Source of the DNA: Bacteroidota bacterium
GTDB taxonomy: Bacteria > Bacteroidota > Bacteroidia > Bacteroidales > Lentimicrobiaceae
Assembly: GCA_023441805.1 (NCBI GenBank)
Contig: JAEZNO010000015.1
Span: 1 to 43,742, forward strand
Reading direction: 5' to 3'
Length of the DNA stretch: 43,742 nucleotides
The notes below the pieces were generated by a model, which saw nothing but the letters and a program-made list of their open reading frames with translations, ran no database searches and was not told where the DNA came from. The translations under genes were made by a program, and so were the position numbers. This document shows, in pieces, positions 18,667 to 28,110 of the stretch (position 1 is its first letter; each line of letters opens with the position of its first letter).

Positions 18667-19215
18667 ATGAATCTTGAAGAATTAGTGACATCGGGTACTT
18701 TGAATACCCACAATACCATGGTAGCTTCCATCGGTGCTAAACTTATTGGTCTAAGAAAGGAATCTATCCGCGAATGCCTAAGTGACTTCCAAAATATTGA
18801 ACACAGATTGGAGTTTGTTGCTGATATTCATGGTATCGAATTTATAAATGATTCAAAAGCAACAAACATAAATTCTGTATGGTACGCACTTGAAAGTGCT
18901 AATAAACCTATTATTTGGATTGCCGGGGGTATTGATAAGGGAAATGATTACTCAAAAATCTATGATTTAGTAAGGCATAAAGTCAAAGCAATTATATGCC
19001 TGGGCTTAGATAATTCACGCCTAATTAATGCTTTTAAAGATGTTATCCCCGTAATTATTGAAACTTTCTCAGCTGAAGAGGCTGTTAATAGTGCTTACAA
19101 CCTCGGGACTAAAGGTGACATGGTTCTATTATCTCCTGCTTGTGCCAGCTTTGATCTCTTTGAAAATTATGAGGATAGGGGTAATCAATTCAAAAAAGCG
19201 GTTTTGGATCTTTAA
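18667..19215 (+). pseudogene. murD: MurD C-terminal fragment, lacks ATP-binding domain
   Basis: 182 residues that correspond to the last 40% of MurD (normally about 440-450). The open frame enters at GTLNTHNTMVASI, the point where the central domain hands over to the C-terminal ligase domain, and continues intact: EHRLEFV, FINDSKATN, IAGGIDKGNDY, LSPACASFDLFENYEDRGNQF. The Rossmann N-terminal domain and the P-loop GTNGKTT domain are absent. Only 53 nt separate it from a full-length mraY, and that gap cannot hold them. Two in-frame TAA codons (18658-18663) precede the ATG. An AAGGAG sequence near 18626 sits about 34 nt before the ATG, too far to serve it, and may be the original murD ribosome site. 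A protein of this size could not ligate D-glutamate alone. Genuine deletion, assembly collapse, or a stand-alone domain complemented elsewhere are all possible. Confidence 0.85.
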
Positions 19216-19227
19216 CAATTAGCATAT

Positions 19228-20397
19228 ATGGGCTCAATTTTGAAGAACATCAAGGGTGATAGAGTTATTTGGATAGTAGTGGCAATACTTTCCATTTTCT
19301 CTATTCTAGCTGTTTATAGCTCAACCGGAACCCTTGCATATAAGTATCAATCAGGTAATACTGAATATTATCTGATAAAGCATTTCGGCATTCTGATACT
19401 TGGACTTGTTCTCATGGTTCTGGCACATATGGTTCCATATAAATATTACGCCCGCATATCACAAGTGGCAATTTGGGTCAGCGTGCCATTACTCTTATAT
19501 ACTTTGTTATTCGGCACCAACCTCAACGAAGCCAGTCGTTGGTACACTCTTCCTCTTATAAACATTACTTTCCAACCATCCGATCTTGCCAAATTAGCAC
19601 TAATAATCTATGTAGCCCGTTTGCTTTCTAAAAAACAGGAGGATATCAGGGACTTTAAGAAAGGATTCATGGCTATACTGATCCCTATTCTTGTTATCAC
19701 CCTTCTAATTCTTCCATCAAACTTTTCGACTGCAGCAATGATTTTTGCTACATGTTTTGTCCTGATGTTCGTTGGCAGGGTCAGATTTAAATTTTTGTTA
19801 TTATTCATGCTCACCGGTGCTGTGAGTTTTGCCCTACTAATACTGATCAATTTCAATTCTCCGAAATTAAGATTAGAAACCTGGATAAATCGTGTTGAGA
19901 ATTTCACAAATGAAGATAGTGAAGCAAATTATCAAGTTGAGCAGGCTAAAATAGCTATCGCAAATGGTGGAATATTCGGTAAAATGCCCGGTAATTCGGT
20001 TCAAAAGAACTTTTTGCCCCACCCCTACTCCGATTTCATTTTTGCGATTATTATTGAAGAGTTCGGATTAATAGGTGGCACTACAGTTGTGCTGTTATAC
20101 CTGATCCTGTTTTTCAGGGCTATTAAAATCGTAATTAAAAGTCCGCGCAATTTTGCTGCATTCCTGACTTTCGGAGTTGCCTTCAGCCTTGTTTTTCAGG
20201 CAATGACAAACATGATGGTTGCCGTTAATCTTTTACCGGTTACCGGCCAAACACTTCCTCTCATAAGTATGGGTGGAACTTCAATCTGGTTTACCAGTAT
20301 TGCTATTGGCATTATTCTTAGTGTAAGCAGAGAGATTGAAGAATTGAATGCTAAAAAAGATGAACAACCAAATCCGGTAGAACATGTCGTTGCCTGA
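19228..20397 (+). CDS. ftsW: Septal peptidoglycan polymerase FtsW (SEDS family)
   Basis: 389 residues with about ten membrane helices and SEDS motifs: YKYYAR, NEASRWYTLP with FQPSDLAKLAL, the FLPHPYSDFIFAIIIEEFG loop containing the catalytic acidic residue, and PLISMGGTS. FtsW polymerises lipid II glycan chains at the septum in complex with FtsI. Position between murD and murG is the normal dcw place for FtsW and argues against RodA. Its end overlaps the murG start by 14 nt. Confidence 0.93.
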   Translation: MGSILKNIKGDRVIWIVVAILSIFSILAVYSSTGTLAYKYQSGNTEYYLIKHFGILILGLVLMVLAHMVPYKYYARISQVAIWVSVPLLLYTLLFGTNLNEASRWYTLPLINITFQPSDLAKLALIIYVARLLSKKQEDIRDFKKGFMAILIPILVITLLILPSNFSTAAMIFATCFVLMFVGRVRFKFLLLFMLTGAVSFALLILINFNSPKLRLETWINRVENFTNEDSEANYQVEQAKIAIANGGIFGKMPGNSVQKNFLPHPYSDFIFAIIIEEFGLIGGTTVVLLYLILFFRAIKIVIKSPRNFAAFLTFGVAFSLVFQAMTNMMVAVNLLPVTGQTLPLISMGGTSIWFTSIAIGIILSVSREIEELNAKKDEQPNPVEHVVA

Positions 20398-21508
20398 AAT
20401 GAAAATAATAATCAGTGGCGGAGGAACCGGCGGACATATCTTTCCGGCGATTGCTATTGCAGATGCTATTAAGGAATTAGCTCCGGATGCCGACATTCTC
20501 TTTATCGGAGCACTCGGTAGAATGGAGATGGAAAAGGTACCGGCTGCAGGTTACAAGATTGAAGGATTATGGATCAGTGGATTGCAAAGAAAGCTCACTG
20601 TTAAAAACCTTTCATTCCCGTTCAAGGTAATCCATAGTACCTGGAAAGCCAAAAAGATAATTCAGGAATTTAAACCTAACGCAGCTGTGGGTGTTGGTGG
20701 TTATGCAAGTGGTCCAACATTACGAGCAGCAGCCTCTTTAAAGATTCCTACAATATTACAGGAACAGAATTCTTATCCGGGTATTACAAACAAGCTTCTC
20801 GCTCATAAAGCTGATTTCATTTGTGTTGCATATCCTGAAATGGATAAGTTTTTCCCAAAAGAGAAAATTATCCTTACCGGTAATCCTGTCAGGAAGGATA
20901 TTATGACTTCAACTATCGATAAAAGAGAAGCTCTGAACTTCTTTGGACTATCGGCCGATAAACCGGTCATCTTATCTGTGGGTGGGAGTCTTGGTGCACT
21001 CACTTTAAATAAAAGTATGCATTCAGGACTAAGACAATTGACTGAAGCCGGAGTGCAGCTAATCTGGCAAACAGGTAAGTCATATGCTGACATTGCAGAA
21101 AATGCTGCCAATGAGCCAGGCATTAGCGGTATAAAAGCATTACCATTCATTAACCGAATGGATTTGGCATATGCAGCAGCTGATATAGTCATCTCCCGGG
21201 CAGGAGCAATTGCCATTTCTGAACTTTGTCTTAAAGGTAAACCCTCTATTCTTGTTCCTTCACCTAATGTTGCTGAAGATCATCAAACACATAACGCTAT
21301 GTCGCTTGTTTCAAAAGAAGCAGGTATCATGGTTCGTGATTCTTTAGCCGGGGAAAACCTTGTAAATACAGCTATTAAACTTGCTCTTGATAAGGAAATG
21401 CAATTGAAATTATCAAGCAATATCAATAAACTTGGGCGCCCTGACGCTGCCCTCGAAATAGCCAGGATAATAATTAATTGTGCCAGTTCTAAAAGAGTAA
21501 ACAGATAG
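20384..21508 (+). CDS. murG: UDP-GlcNAc transferase MurG
   Basis: 374 residues from the ATG at 20384; the alternative ATG at 20399 (MKIIISGGGTGGH) would give 369 residues and avoid the overlap with ftsW. Family GT28: the N-terminal GGGTGGHIFPA loop binds the lipid I phosphate, VGVGGYASGP and QEQNSYPG follow, and the C-terminal UDP-GlcNAc site includes GGSLGA and SRAGAIAISEL. Converts lipid I to lipid II on the inner face of the membrane. Its last base is shared with the GTG start of murC. Confidence 0.96.
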   Translation: MSLPEMKIIISGGGTGGHIFPAIAIADAIKELAPDADILFIGALGRMEMEKVPAAGYKIEGLWISGLQRKLTVKNLSFPFKVIHSTWKAKKIIQEFKPNAAVGVGGYASGPTLRAAASLKIPTILQEQNSYPGITNKLLAHKADFICVAYPEMDKFFPKEKIILTGNPVRKDIMTSTIDKREALNFFGLSADKPVILSVGGSLGALTLNKSMHSGLRQLTEAGVQLIWQTGKSYADIAENAANEPGISGIKALPFINRMDLAYAAADIVISRAGAIAISELCLKGKPSILVPSPNVAEDHQTHNAMSLVSKEAGIMVRDSLAGENLVNTAIKLALDKEMQLKLSSNINKLGRPDAALEIARIIINCASSKRVNR

Positions 21509-22860
21509 TGAAACAAACACTAAATAAGGTATATTTTATTGGCATAGGCGGCATTGGCATGAGCGCTCTGGCAAGATATTTAAATACTTCAGGTATTCAT
21601 GTTATTGGTTATGACAAGACTCCAACTACCCTGACTAAAGAGCTGGAGAACGAAGGAATGGTGGTGCATTACGACGATAGACCTGATTTGATTGACAATT
21701 CAATTGATCTGATAATATATACTCCTGCCATTCCTAAAGATTTAGCTGAGTATCAAAAAGCACTTAATTCAGGTATCAGAATATTGAAGCGCTCTGAATT
21801 CCTTGAAGAAATAACATTGAATCACGAAACGCTTGCTGTTGCAGGAACACATGGTAAGACGACTATCTCCACAATGCTTGCGCATATCTTATTTAATTCT
21901 TCAAAAGGATGCACAGCATTCCTTGGCGGAATAGCCAAAAATTATAACAGCAATCTGCTCTTGAATCACAATAGCAAGTTTATGGTGGCTGAGGCTGATG
22001 AATTCGACAGGTCGTTTCTGAAATTACACCCCGGTCTTGCTGTCATTACATCAACTGATGCTGATCATCTGGATATTTATAAGGATCATTCACATCTGTT
22101 ATCATCTTTCAGTCAATTCGCAGGCAATGTAGTACCCGGAGGTAAAATCCTGATTAAAGAAGGTATTGATCTACCGCTTCCTGTTAGTGAAAATGTTAAT
22201 ACATACACTTATTCAATCAATGCTATAGCTGACTTCTATATCTCTGATCTTCAACTCGAAGATGGGAAATATTCGTTTACCCTCAACACTCCTGATAGGA
22301 AAATCAAAGGATTCAATCCTGCACTTCCGGGGTTGTTCAATGTAGAGAACAGTGTAGCAGCTGCTTCTGCAGCCTGGTTAGCCGGGGTTAGTGATAATGA
22401 AATAGTTGATGCTGTAAATAGCTTTTTAGGTGTTAAAAGGAGATTTGATCACAGGGTTGTAAAAGATGATATTCTCTATATTGATGATTATGCTCATCAT
22501 CCTGAAGAATTGAAAGCATGTATCTCATCAGTTCGAAAGCTTTATCCGTTAAGAAAGATAACTGGTATCTTCCAGCCACATCTTTACACACGAACAAGGG
22601 ATTTCGCTTCCGGATTTGCAGAAAGCCTGTCCCTGCTTGATAATTTAATCCTGTTGGATATATATCCTGCAAGAGAATTACCGATTGAGGGCGTCACTTC
22701 GCAGATGTTGCTCGAACTTACACCAATTGAAAACAAAATACTGCTAAAAAAAGAAGAAGTTGCTGATTATCTGACACATCATCGACCGGATATCCTGTTA
22801 ACGCTCGGAGCCGGTGATATCGACCAATTGGTTCCGGTAATAGAACAGATTTTTAAATAA
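21508..22860 (+). CDS. murC: UDP-MurNAc-L-alanine ligase MurC
   Basis: 450 residues, GTG start overlapping the murG stop by one base. N-terminal IGIGGIGMSALARYL nucleotide-binding turn, P-loop GTHGKTT at about 112-118, EADEFDRSF, DADHLDIY, and the C-terminal DDYAHHPEE and FQPHLYTRT motifs are all present. Adds L-alanine to UDP-MurNAc, the first peptide step. Being complete, it shows that the damage to murD is specific and not a general decay of the cluster. Confidence 0.97.
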   Translation: MKQTLNKVYFIGIGGIGMSALARYLNTSGIHVIGYDKTPTTLTKELENEGMVVHYDDRPDLIDNSIDLIIYTPAIPKDLAEYQKALNSGIRILKRSEFLEEITLNHETLAVAGTHGKTTISTMLAHILFNSSKGCTAFLGGIAKNYNSNLLLNHNSKFMVAEADEFDRSFLKLHPGLAVITSTDADHLDIYKDHSHLLSSFSQFAGNVVPGGKILIKEGIDLPLPVSENVNTYTYSINAIADFYISDLQLEDGKYSFTLNTPDRKIKGFNPALPGLFNVENSVAAASAAWLAGVSDNEIVDAVNSFLGVKRRFDHRVVKDDILYIDDYAHHPEELKACISSVRKLYPLRKITGIFQPHLYTRTRDFASGFAESLSLLDNLILLDIYPARELPIEGVTSQMLLELTPIENKILLKKEEVADYLTHHRPDILLTLGAGDIDQLVPVIEQIFK

Positions 22861-22881
22861 CAACTTGACTAAGGCAAAACA

Positions 22882-23697
22882 ATGAGAAGAATCATAAATA
22901 TCAGCATAACATTAATCCTCGCCATCGGGATTGTGTATCTTTTTGTTTTTGCAAATCTCAAGCAAAGAGATGTAATCTGTAAAGAATTCATAATAAACAT
23001 TGATTATGATGGTGCTCCTACTCTAATTAAAACATACAATATTCGTAATGAAATAACAGCAGCAGGTATCAGAATCAAAGGTCAACCCGTTGAATATCTG
23101 CAGGCAAGAAAACTTACCACCTTATTAAATAACAATCCCTATGTAAAGAAAGCCACCATATCTGTTTCGGTAAATGGTGTTGTAACGGCTAACGTCCTTC
23201 AACGAAATCCATTGATTAGAGTTGTTGATCAGGATTTTAATCAATGTATTATTGATCATGATGGTTATGTAATGCCCGTAAGTCACGAATTCCCCGTACG
23301 GTTAATAGTGGCAAATGGTAATATACCGGGACTGAAACAGTTTAAACTCCCGGTCTCCGGTAGTGAAGAATATGTGTCGACATCCAATGCGCTCAAAGTA
23401 TTGAAGAAAAGACCCTTGCCAACCGAGTTGAGTAAGATATACAATTTAGCCCTTGAGCTTGAAAAAGATACAATTACATCAGCTCTGGTTGAACAGATAT
23501 ATATTAATGATAATAAAGAGCTTGAGCTTATTCCTAAACTTGGTAATCAGTCAATTATTTTTGGTGATACCACTTTTTTAAAAGAAAAAGTTGAAAAGCT
23601 GAAACTCTTTTATTCTGAAGGAATGAAAACCATGTGGTGGATGAATTATAAGACAATAAACCTCAAATATAAAAATCAAGTCGTTTGCTCTAAATAG
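22882..23697 (+). CDS. ftsQ: Cell division protein FtsQ
   Basis: 271 residues. A short basic N-terminus and one membrane helix (about 6-26) lead into a POTRA-like domain, with the conserved NNPYVKKATISVSVNGVVTANVLQRNPLIRV stretch around residues 75-115. The FtsQ/DivIB domain (IYINDNKELELIPKLGNQSIIFG) follows. Sequence and place between murC and ftsA agree. It is a bitopic divisome scaffold linking to FtsL. There is 21 nt before it and 9 nt to ftsA. Confidence 0.9.
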   Translation: MRRIINISITLILAIGIVYLFVFANLKQRDVICKEFIINIDYDGAPTLIKTYNIRNEITAAGIRIKGQPVEYLQARKLTTLLNNNPYVKKATISVSVNGVVTANVLQRNPLIRVVDQDFNQCIIDHDGYVMPVSHEFPVRLIVANGNIPGLKQFKLPVSGSEEYVSTSNALKVLKKRPLPTELSKIYNLALELEKDTITSALVEQIYINDNKELELIPKLGNQSIIFGDTTFLKEKVEKLKLFYSEGMKTMWWMNYKTINLKYKNQVVCSK

Positions 23698-23706
23698 TTA
23701 AGGAAT

Positions 23707-24981
23707 ATGGAATCTGAAATAATAGTTGGTCTCGATATAGGCACTACAAAGATTGCCGCAATTGTGGGACAAAAAAATGAAAATGGCAAAATAGAAATTC
23801 TTGGATTTGGTAAAACTGACTCTATAGGTGTAAAGCGTGGTGTTGTGGCCAACATTGAGGATACTGTTCAAAGTATTGTGGCTGCTGTAAAAGAAGCTGA
23901 AGCCCGGTCAAACTCAAATATTGTTACAGTAAACGTTGGCATTGCCGGTCAGCACATTAAGAGTATCCAATATCGTGGTTCCATAATCAGACCTAACAGT
24001 GAATTGGAAATCAGTCAGGAAGATATTGACGGATTGACTGAGAGCATGTATAAGCTCGCTATGAATCCCGGTGAGGAAATTATTGAAGCTATACCTCAGG
24101 AATATACGGTCGATGGAGAAACCGGTATAAAGCAACCAAAGGGTATGCTTGGTCATACGCTTGAAGCAAATTTCCATATTATTACAGGTCAGACTGTTGC
24201 TGCCAGGAATATTCTGAAATGCGTGAAGAAATCAAACCTCAACATTGATTCGCTTTTAATGGAACCTCTAGCATCAGCCGAGGCAGTGTTAAGTGAAGAA
24301 GAAAAAGAGGCAGGTGTTGCATTGGTTGATATCGGTGGTGGTACTACCGACATAGCTATTTTCCAAGATGGCATTATCCGCCATACTGCAGTCATACCAT
24401 TTGGTGGTGATATCATTACTGAAGATATAAAGGAAGGGTGCACAATAATAAAGAAGCATGCTGAAGAGCTGAAAGTAAAGTTCGGTTCTGCTCTTGCCAG
24501 TGAAAACAGGGATGAAGAGATTGTAGCCATTCCCGGATTACGCGGAAGGCCTCCAAAGGAGATTACATTAAAAAATCTCGCCAGCATTATTCAGGCACGT
24601 ATGGAGGAGATCATTGAGCATGTTCATTTCGAAATCAAAAACTCCGGATATGAGAAGAAACTAATTGCCGGAATCGTATTAACCGGAGGTGGCGCTTTAT
24701 TAAAACATGTTACTCAGCTTACCGAATTTATAACAGGCATGGATACCCGCATAGGCTATCCAAATGAACACCTCGCACCCGGAGTACCCGAAGAGATGGC
24801 CAGCCCCATGTACTCAACAGGTATTGGGCTGGTAATCATTGGCTTGCAGAGATATGAGAAAGAGCTGATGAAGAATGAGAAGAATGAAAAAAATGATAAA
24901 GAAACACCTAAACTACCAAAGAAACAAAGCAGATCATTTCTTGATAAAATCAAGAAATTCTTTGAAGAAGATGGTGTATAA
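23707..24981 (+). CDS. ftsA: Cell division protein FtsA
   Basis: 424 residues of the actin/Hsp70 superfamily. Phosphate 1 loop VGLDIGTTKIAAIVG at the N-terminus; the 1C SHS2-type domain around 80-160; phosphate 2 loop ALVDIGGGTTDIAIF near 205; adenosine loop GIVLTGGGALLKH near 322. The last 40 residues are Lys/Glu-rich and end in a basic, amphipathic-looking segment (RSFLDKIKKFFEE), the expected membrane-targeting helix that anchors FtsZ filaments. The ftsZ gene follows after 92 nt. Confidence 0.96.
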   Translation: MESEIIVGLDIGTTKIAAIVGQKNENGKIEILGFGKTDSIGVKRGVVANIEDTVQSIVAAVKEAEARSNSNIVTVNVGIAGQHIKSIQYRGSIIRPNSELEISQEDIDGLTESMYKLAMNPGEEIIEAIPQEYTVDGETGIKQPKGMLGHTLEANFHIITGQTVAARNILKCVKKSNLNIDSLLMEPLASAEAVLSEEEKEAGVALVDIGGGTTDIAIFQDGIIRHTAVIPFGGDIITEDIKEGCTIIKKHAEELKVKFGSALASENRDEEIVAIPGLRGRPPKEITLKNLASIIQARMEEIIEHVHFEIKNSGYEKKLIAGIVLTGGGALLKHVTQLTEFITGMDTRIGYPNEHLAPGVPEEMASPMYSTGIGLVIIGLQRYEKELMKNEKNEKNDKETPKLPKKQSRSFLDKIKKFFEEDGV

Positions 24982-25073
24982 CTAGCAGGATATTAACATT
25001 TCACCTGTTGATAAATAGTCGTATAAATAAACAGTAAAAGGATAATTAACAAGTAAATTTAGGAGATAAAAAA

Positions 25074-26726
25074 ATGCCTGACATGCTAAAGTTCGAGATG
25101 CCGAAAAATCAGTCATCCATTATAAAAGTTATTGGTGTTGGGGGTGGTGGCAGTAATGCTGTTACCCATATGTTCAAACAGGGAATTCGTGGAGTTGATT
25201 TCATAATCTGCAACACTGATTGCCAGGCACTTGACACTAGTCCAGTACCCGTAAAGGTACAACTTGGTAAAAAGGGACTTGGTGCGGGTTCTATACCACA
25301 GGTTGGCCGTGATGCCGCCAACGAAAACATCGAGCAGATCAGAAAAATGCTCGAAAATAATGCCAAAATGGTATTTATTACTGCCGGTATGGGTGGCGGT
25401 ACCGGTACAGGAGCTGCTCCTGTTATTGCAGCATTAGCCAAAGAATTAGGAATCCTTACTGTCGGCATTGTAACTATTCCTTTCTCTTTCGAGGGTCGTA
25501 AAAGAGCGCAGCAGGCACGTGCAGGTATTGATGAACTTCGTAAATCAGTTGATACTCTCCTGGTCATCTGTAATGACAAACTCAGGGAACTTGAAGGTGA
25601 TCTCAAATTATCCGAAGCTTTCGGCAAAGCTGACAATATCCTTACAGTCGCAGCCAAGGGCATAGCCGAAATAATCACTGTAACAGGTTATATTAACGTC
25701 GACTTTGAGGATGTTAAGACTGTAATGAAGGATAGCGGGAAAGCTATCATGGGCTCAGGTATGGCTAGTGGCGAAAACAGAGCTCTTGAAGCTGTTCAGA
25801 TGGCTATGACATCTCCTCTACTCGATGATGCCCATATCAGAGGCGCCAGCAATATTCTTCTCTATATCTCTTCCGGAACCGAAGAAATTACACTCGACGA
25901 AGTCATTGAAATTACTGACTATATCCAACACGAAGCAGGATCATCTGCTGACATCATTTGGGGTAATGGAACCGATGAATCGTTAGGTGATAAAATAAGC
26001 CTAACTCTTATCGCTACCGGCTTCGACTCGAAACAACAGGAAGATAATGAAAAGGTAGTTTATAACCTTCAGGATACAACAAATGCTCCTGCAGCACCTG
26101 CTGCTAAAAAGGAAGCTCCATCATTACCGGTAATTGAGGAAATCACTCTCCTGAATGAGCATAATGAAAAAGCTCCTGAACCAAAAACTATTATCCCTCT
26201 TTTTGAAGAAGAAGAGGCTAACCAGGAAAGGATGTTCACCTTTGAAATTTCATCTCAGGGTGCTCAGGCAAGCAGTAAACAGTTATCAGATTTCCAACCA
26301 CAGCAGGATAACAATGTTCCTTCAAATACTCCAAATGTACAATCAGGAACCTCAGCTAATCCCTTACATATTCAGTCAAATACAACCCCCGGGGCTGCTG
26401 AACCGATTACATTTTCCGAAAAGAAAAAACCTGCAGGTTTTGAATTCCTGAAAGGCTTCAGAAATGATAAGAGAAGTCCTGAAACTGCTCAGGAAGAATT
26501 AGCTAAAGACCGCAATCAGAAGCTCCAGGAAATGAGTTTAAAGATCAAAACTCAGGAAGGTCTTGAAGAATTGGAAAAGCAACCCGCTTATATGAGGCGT
26601 AAAGTTGAGCTTACTGAACCTACTCATTCATATGAAACAGAAGTTTCACGTTTTTCATTGTTTAAGAATGAGAATGGTGTCGAAATGAAACAAAACAATT
26701 CATTCCTCCATGATAATGTAGATTGA
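25074..26726 (+). CDS. ftsZ: Cell division GTPase FtsZ
   Basis: 550 residues. The tubulin-like GTPase core occupies about 1-325, with VIGVGGGGSNAVTHM near residue 20, the tubulin signature GGGTGTGAA near 107-115, and the NxDFEDVKTVM T7 loop. A long variable, Gln/Asn/Pro-rich linker (about 330-480) and a charged segment precede the C-terminal end NNSFLHDNVD. This tail, as I recall it, is typical of Bacteroidota and replaces the Proteobacterial C-terminal peptide. A clear Shine-Dalgarno (AGGAG, near 25061) precedes the ATG, stronger than most in this window. The 92-nt gap before it may hold an extra promoter. Confidence 0.97.
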   Translation: MPDMLKFEMPKNQSSIIKVIGVGGGGSNAVTHMFKQGIRGVDFIICNTDCQALDTSPVPVKVQLGKKGLGAGSIPQVGRDAANENIEQIRKMLENNAKMVFITAGMGGGTGTGAAPVIAALAKELGILTVGIVTIPFSFEGRKRAQQARAGIDELRKSVDTLLVICNDKLRELEGDLKLSEAFGKADNILTVAAKGIAEIITVTGYINVDFEDVKTVMKDSGKAIMGSGMASGENRALEAVQMAMTSPLLDDAHIRGASNILLYISSGTEEITLDEVIEITDYIQHEAGSSADIIWGNGTDESLGDKISLTLIATGFDSKQQEDNEKVVYNLQDTTNAPAAPAAKKEAPSLPVIEEITLLNEHNEKAPEPKTIIPLFEEEEANQERMFTFEISSQGAQASSKQLSDFQPQQDNNVPSNTPNVQSGTSANPLHIQSNTTPGAAEPITFSEKKKPAGFEFLKGFRNDKRSPETAQEELAKDRNQKLQEMSLKIKTQEGLEELEKQPAYMRRKVELTEPTHSYETEVSRFSLFKNENGVEMKQNNSFLHDNVD

Positions 26727-26727
26727 T

Positions 26728-27177
26728 ATGAGTTTAGTAGATAAAATTAACGATGATCTGAAAAAAGCAATGCTTGCCAGAGAGAAAGAAAAACTTGAAG
26801 CTCTCCGTGCCATCAAATCAGCATTGCTTCTCGCTGTTACCAGTGAAGGTGCAGGTGGTAATGTGACCGAAGAAGCTGAAATAAAGATTCTTCAGAAATT
26901 GGTAAAGCAGCGTAAAGAAACCGCAGAAATATATAAACAACAGAATCGCAACGATCTTGCTGATACTGAAATGTTTCAAGCTGATATCATTTCTAATTAT
27001 CTCCCACAGCAAATGGGTGAAAATGAACTGAAATCTTATATACAGAACCTTATAAAAGAACTCGGTGCAAGTGGAATGAAAGATATGGGAAAGGTTGTAA
27101 ATACAGCTAATCAACAACTTGCCGGACGGGCTGAAAGTAAGACTATTGCAATGATCGTGAAGGAACTGTTACAATAA
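26728..27177 (+). CDS. GatB/YqeY domain protein
   Basis: 149 residues, standard size for the YqeY family. Motifs: MLAREKEKLEALRAIKSALL, a Lys-rich helix with KLVKQRKETAEIYKQQNR, SNYLPQQM, and the C-terminal GMKDMGKVVNTA-AGRAESKTIA block. The fold is the tRNA-binding tail domain of GatB, but the role of the free-standing form is not known. It starts one base after the ftsZ stop, so it is probably the last gene of the dcw transcript, which ends at the terminator at 27203-27229. Confidence 0.93.
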   Translation: MSLVDKINDDLKKAMLAREKEKLEALRAIKSALLLAVTSEGAGGNVTEEAEIKILQKLVKQRKETAEIYKQQNRNDLADTEMFQADIISNYLPQQMGENELKSYIQNLIKELGASGMKDMGKVVNTANQQLAGRAESKTIAMIVKELLQ

Positions 27178-27194
27178 ACCAAATTTTTAAGGTA

Positions 27195-27229
27195 CAAAAA
27201 AAGCCACCTGTTTGGGTGGCCTTTTTTTT
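27195..27229. terminator. Bidirectional terminator between yqeY-like gene and tsf
   Basis: Run of A, stem GCCACC (27203-27208), loop TGTTTG, stem GGTGGC (27215-27220), run of T. The A tract on the left gives a T tract on the other strand, so it can end both the plus-strand dcw transcript and the minus-strand tsf transcript, whose stops lie 18-25 nt away. Confidence 0.88.
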
Positions 27230-27246
27230 GTATAGTGCAATCATTA

Positions 27247-28083
27247 TTAAGCACCAAGCATAAAGCGTTTAAAAGCTGTAACAGTCAATCCATTTTCAAC
27301 CTTATTGAGGTAATCACGGACTGATAACTTGTTATCACGAACAAACTCCTGGTTAAGCAGAGTACTTTCTTTGTAGAATTTATTCAGCTTACCAATAGCG
27401 ATTTTTTCAATCATATCTTCAGGTTTGCCTTCAAGACGAGCCTGCTCTTTACCGATTTCAATCTCGCGCTCAATGATGTCAGAAGGAACGTCATCCTTGT
27501 CAACAGCAACAGGTGCCATAGCAGCTATCTGCATAGCCACTTCGTGACCTGCCTGATCGATACCATCGACTTTTGCTTTATTCATACCAAGAAGAGTAGC
27601 AAGGCGGTTTCCGGGATGATTATATGCAAAAACTGCAGGAGCTGAAATCACTTCAAAGTGAGCAAGTTCCATCTTTTCACCAGTTTTTCCAACCATTTCA
27701 GTGATATTATCAGCCACGGTGCGACCATTAAGATCAAGTGCCTGGAATTCTTCAGAATTTGCAGGTTTCATTGCAATGGCTTTTGCCATTAATGCATTAC
27801 AGAAATCAACAAATTCCTGATTCTTAGCTACAAAGTCGGTTTCACAATTCAGCATGAAGATGGCACCAAAATCACCAGCTTCATTTGTGCGAGCCAAAAC
27901 GATACCTTCATTAGCATCCTTGTCAGCTCTTTTGGTAGCTAACTTCTGACCTTTCTTACGTAAGTAGTCGATAGCCTTTTCAAAATCACCATCATTTTCC
28001 TGCAATGCTTTTTTACAATCCATCATGCCGGCACCGGTCATCTGACGAAGTTTATTAACATCTGCAGCAGTTATATTTGCCAT
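27247..28083 (-). CDS. tsf: Elongation factor Ts
   Basis: 278 residues. N-terminal UBA-like helix (ADVNKLRQMTGAGMMDCKKAL), then the conserved NEGIVLARTN strand, NCETDFVAKN nearby, and dimerisation repeats. Catalyses GDP release from EF-Tu. Last gene of the rplM-rpsI-rpsB-tsf run, 27 nt after rpsB, matching the usual rpsB-tsf pairing in bacteria. Confidence 0.97.
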   Translation of the reverse strand: MANITAADVNKLRQMTGAGMMDCKKALQENDGDFEKAIDYLRKKGQKLATKRADKDANEGIVLARTNEAGDFGAIFMLNCETDFVAKNQEFVDFCNALMAKAIAMKPANSEEFQALDLNGRTVADNITEMVGKTGEKMELAHFEVISAPAVFAYNHPGNRLATLLGMNKAKVDGIDQAGHEVAMQIAAMAPVAVDKDDVPSDIIEREIEIGKEQARLEGKPEDMIEKIAIGKLNKFYKESTLLNQEFVRDNKLSVRDYLNKVENGLTVTAFKRFMLGA

Positions 28084-28110
28084 AAATAGTAAGTTTTTTA
28101 ATTTTTACAA

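Noticed and set aside
20803..21216. 137-codon open frame antisense to murG
   Set aside because: Opposite conserved MurG motifs, without a recognisable domain or promoter.
24189..24587. 132-codon open frame antisense to ftsA
   Set aside because: Opposite conserved FtsA sequence; composition and lack of motifs mark it as a shadow frame.
25109..25678. 189-codon open frame antisense to ftsZ
   Set aside because: It lies wholly opposite the conserved GTPase core of FtsZ, has low-complexity Ser/Pro/Ile composition typical of a shadow frame, and shows no motif.
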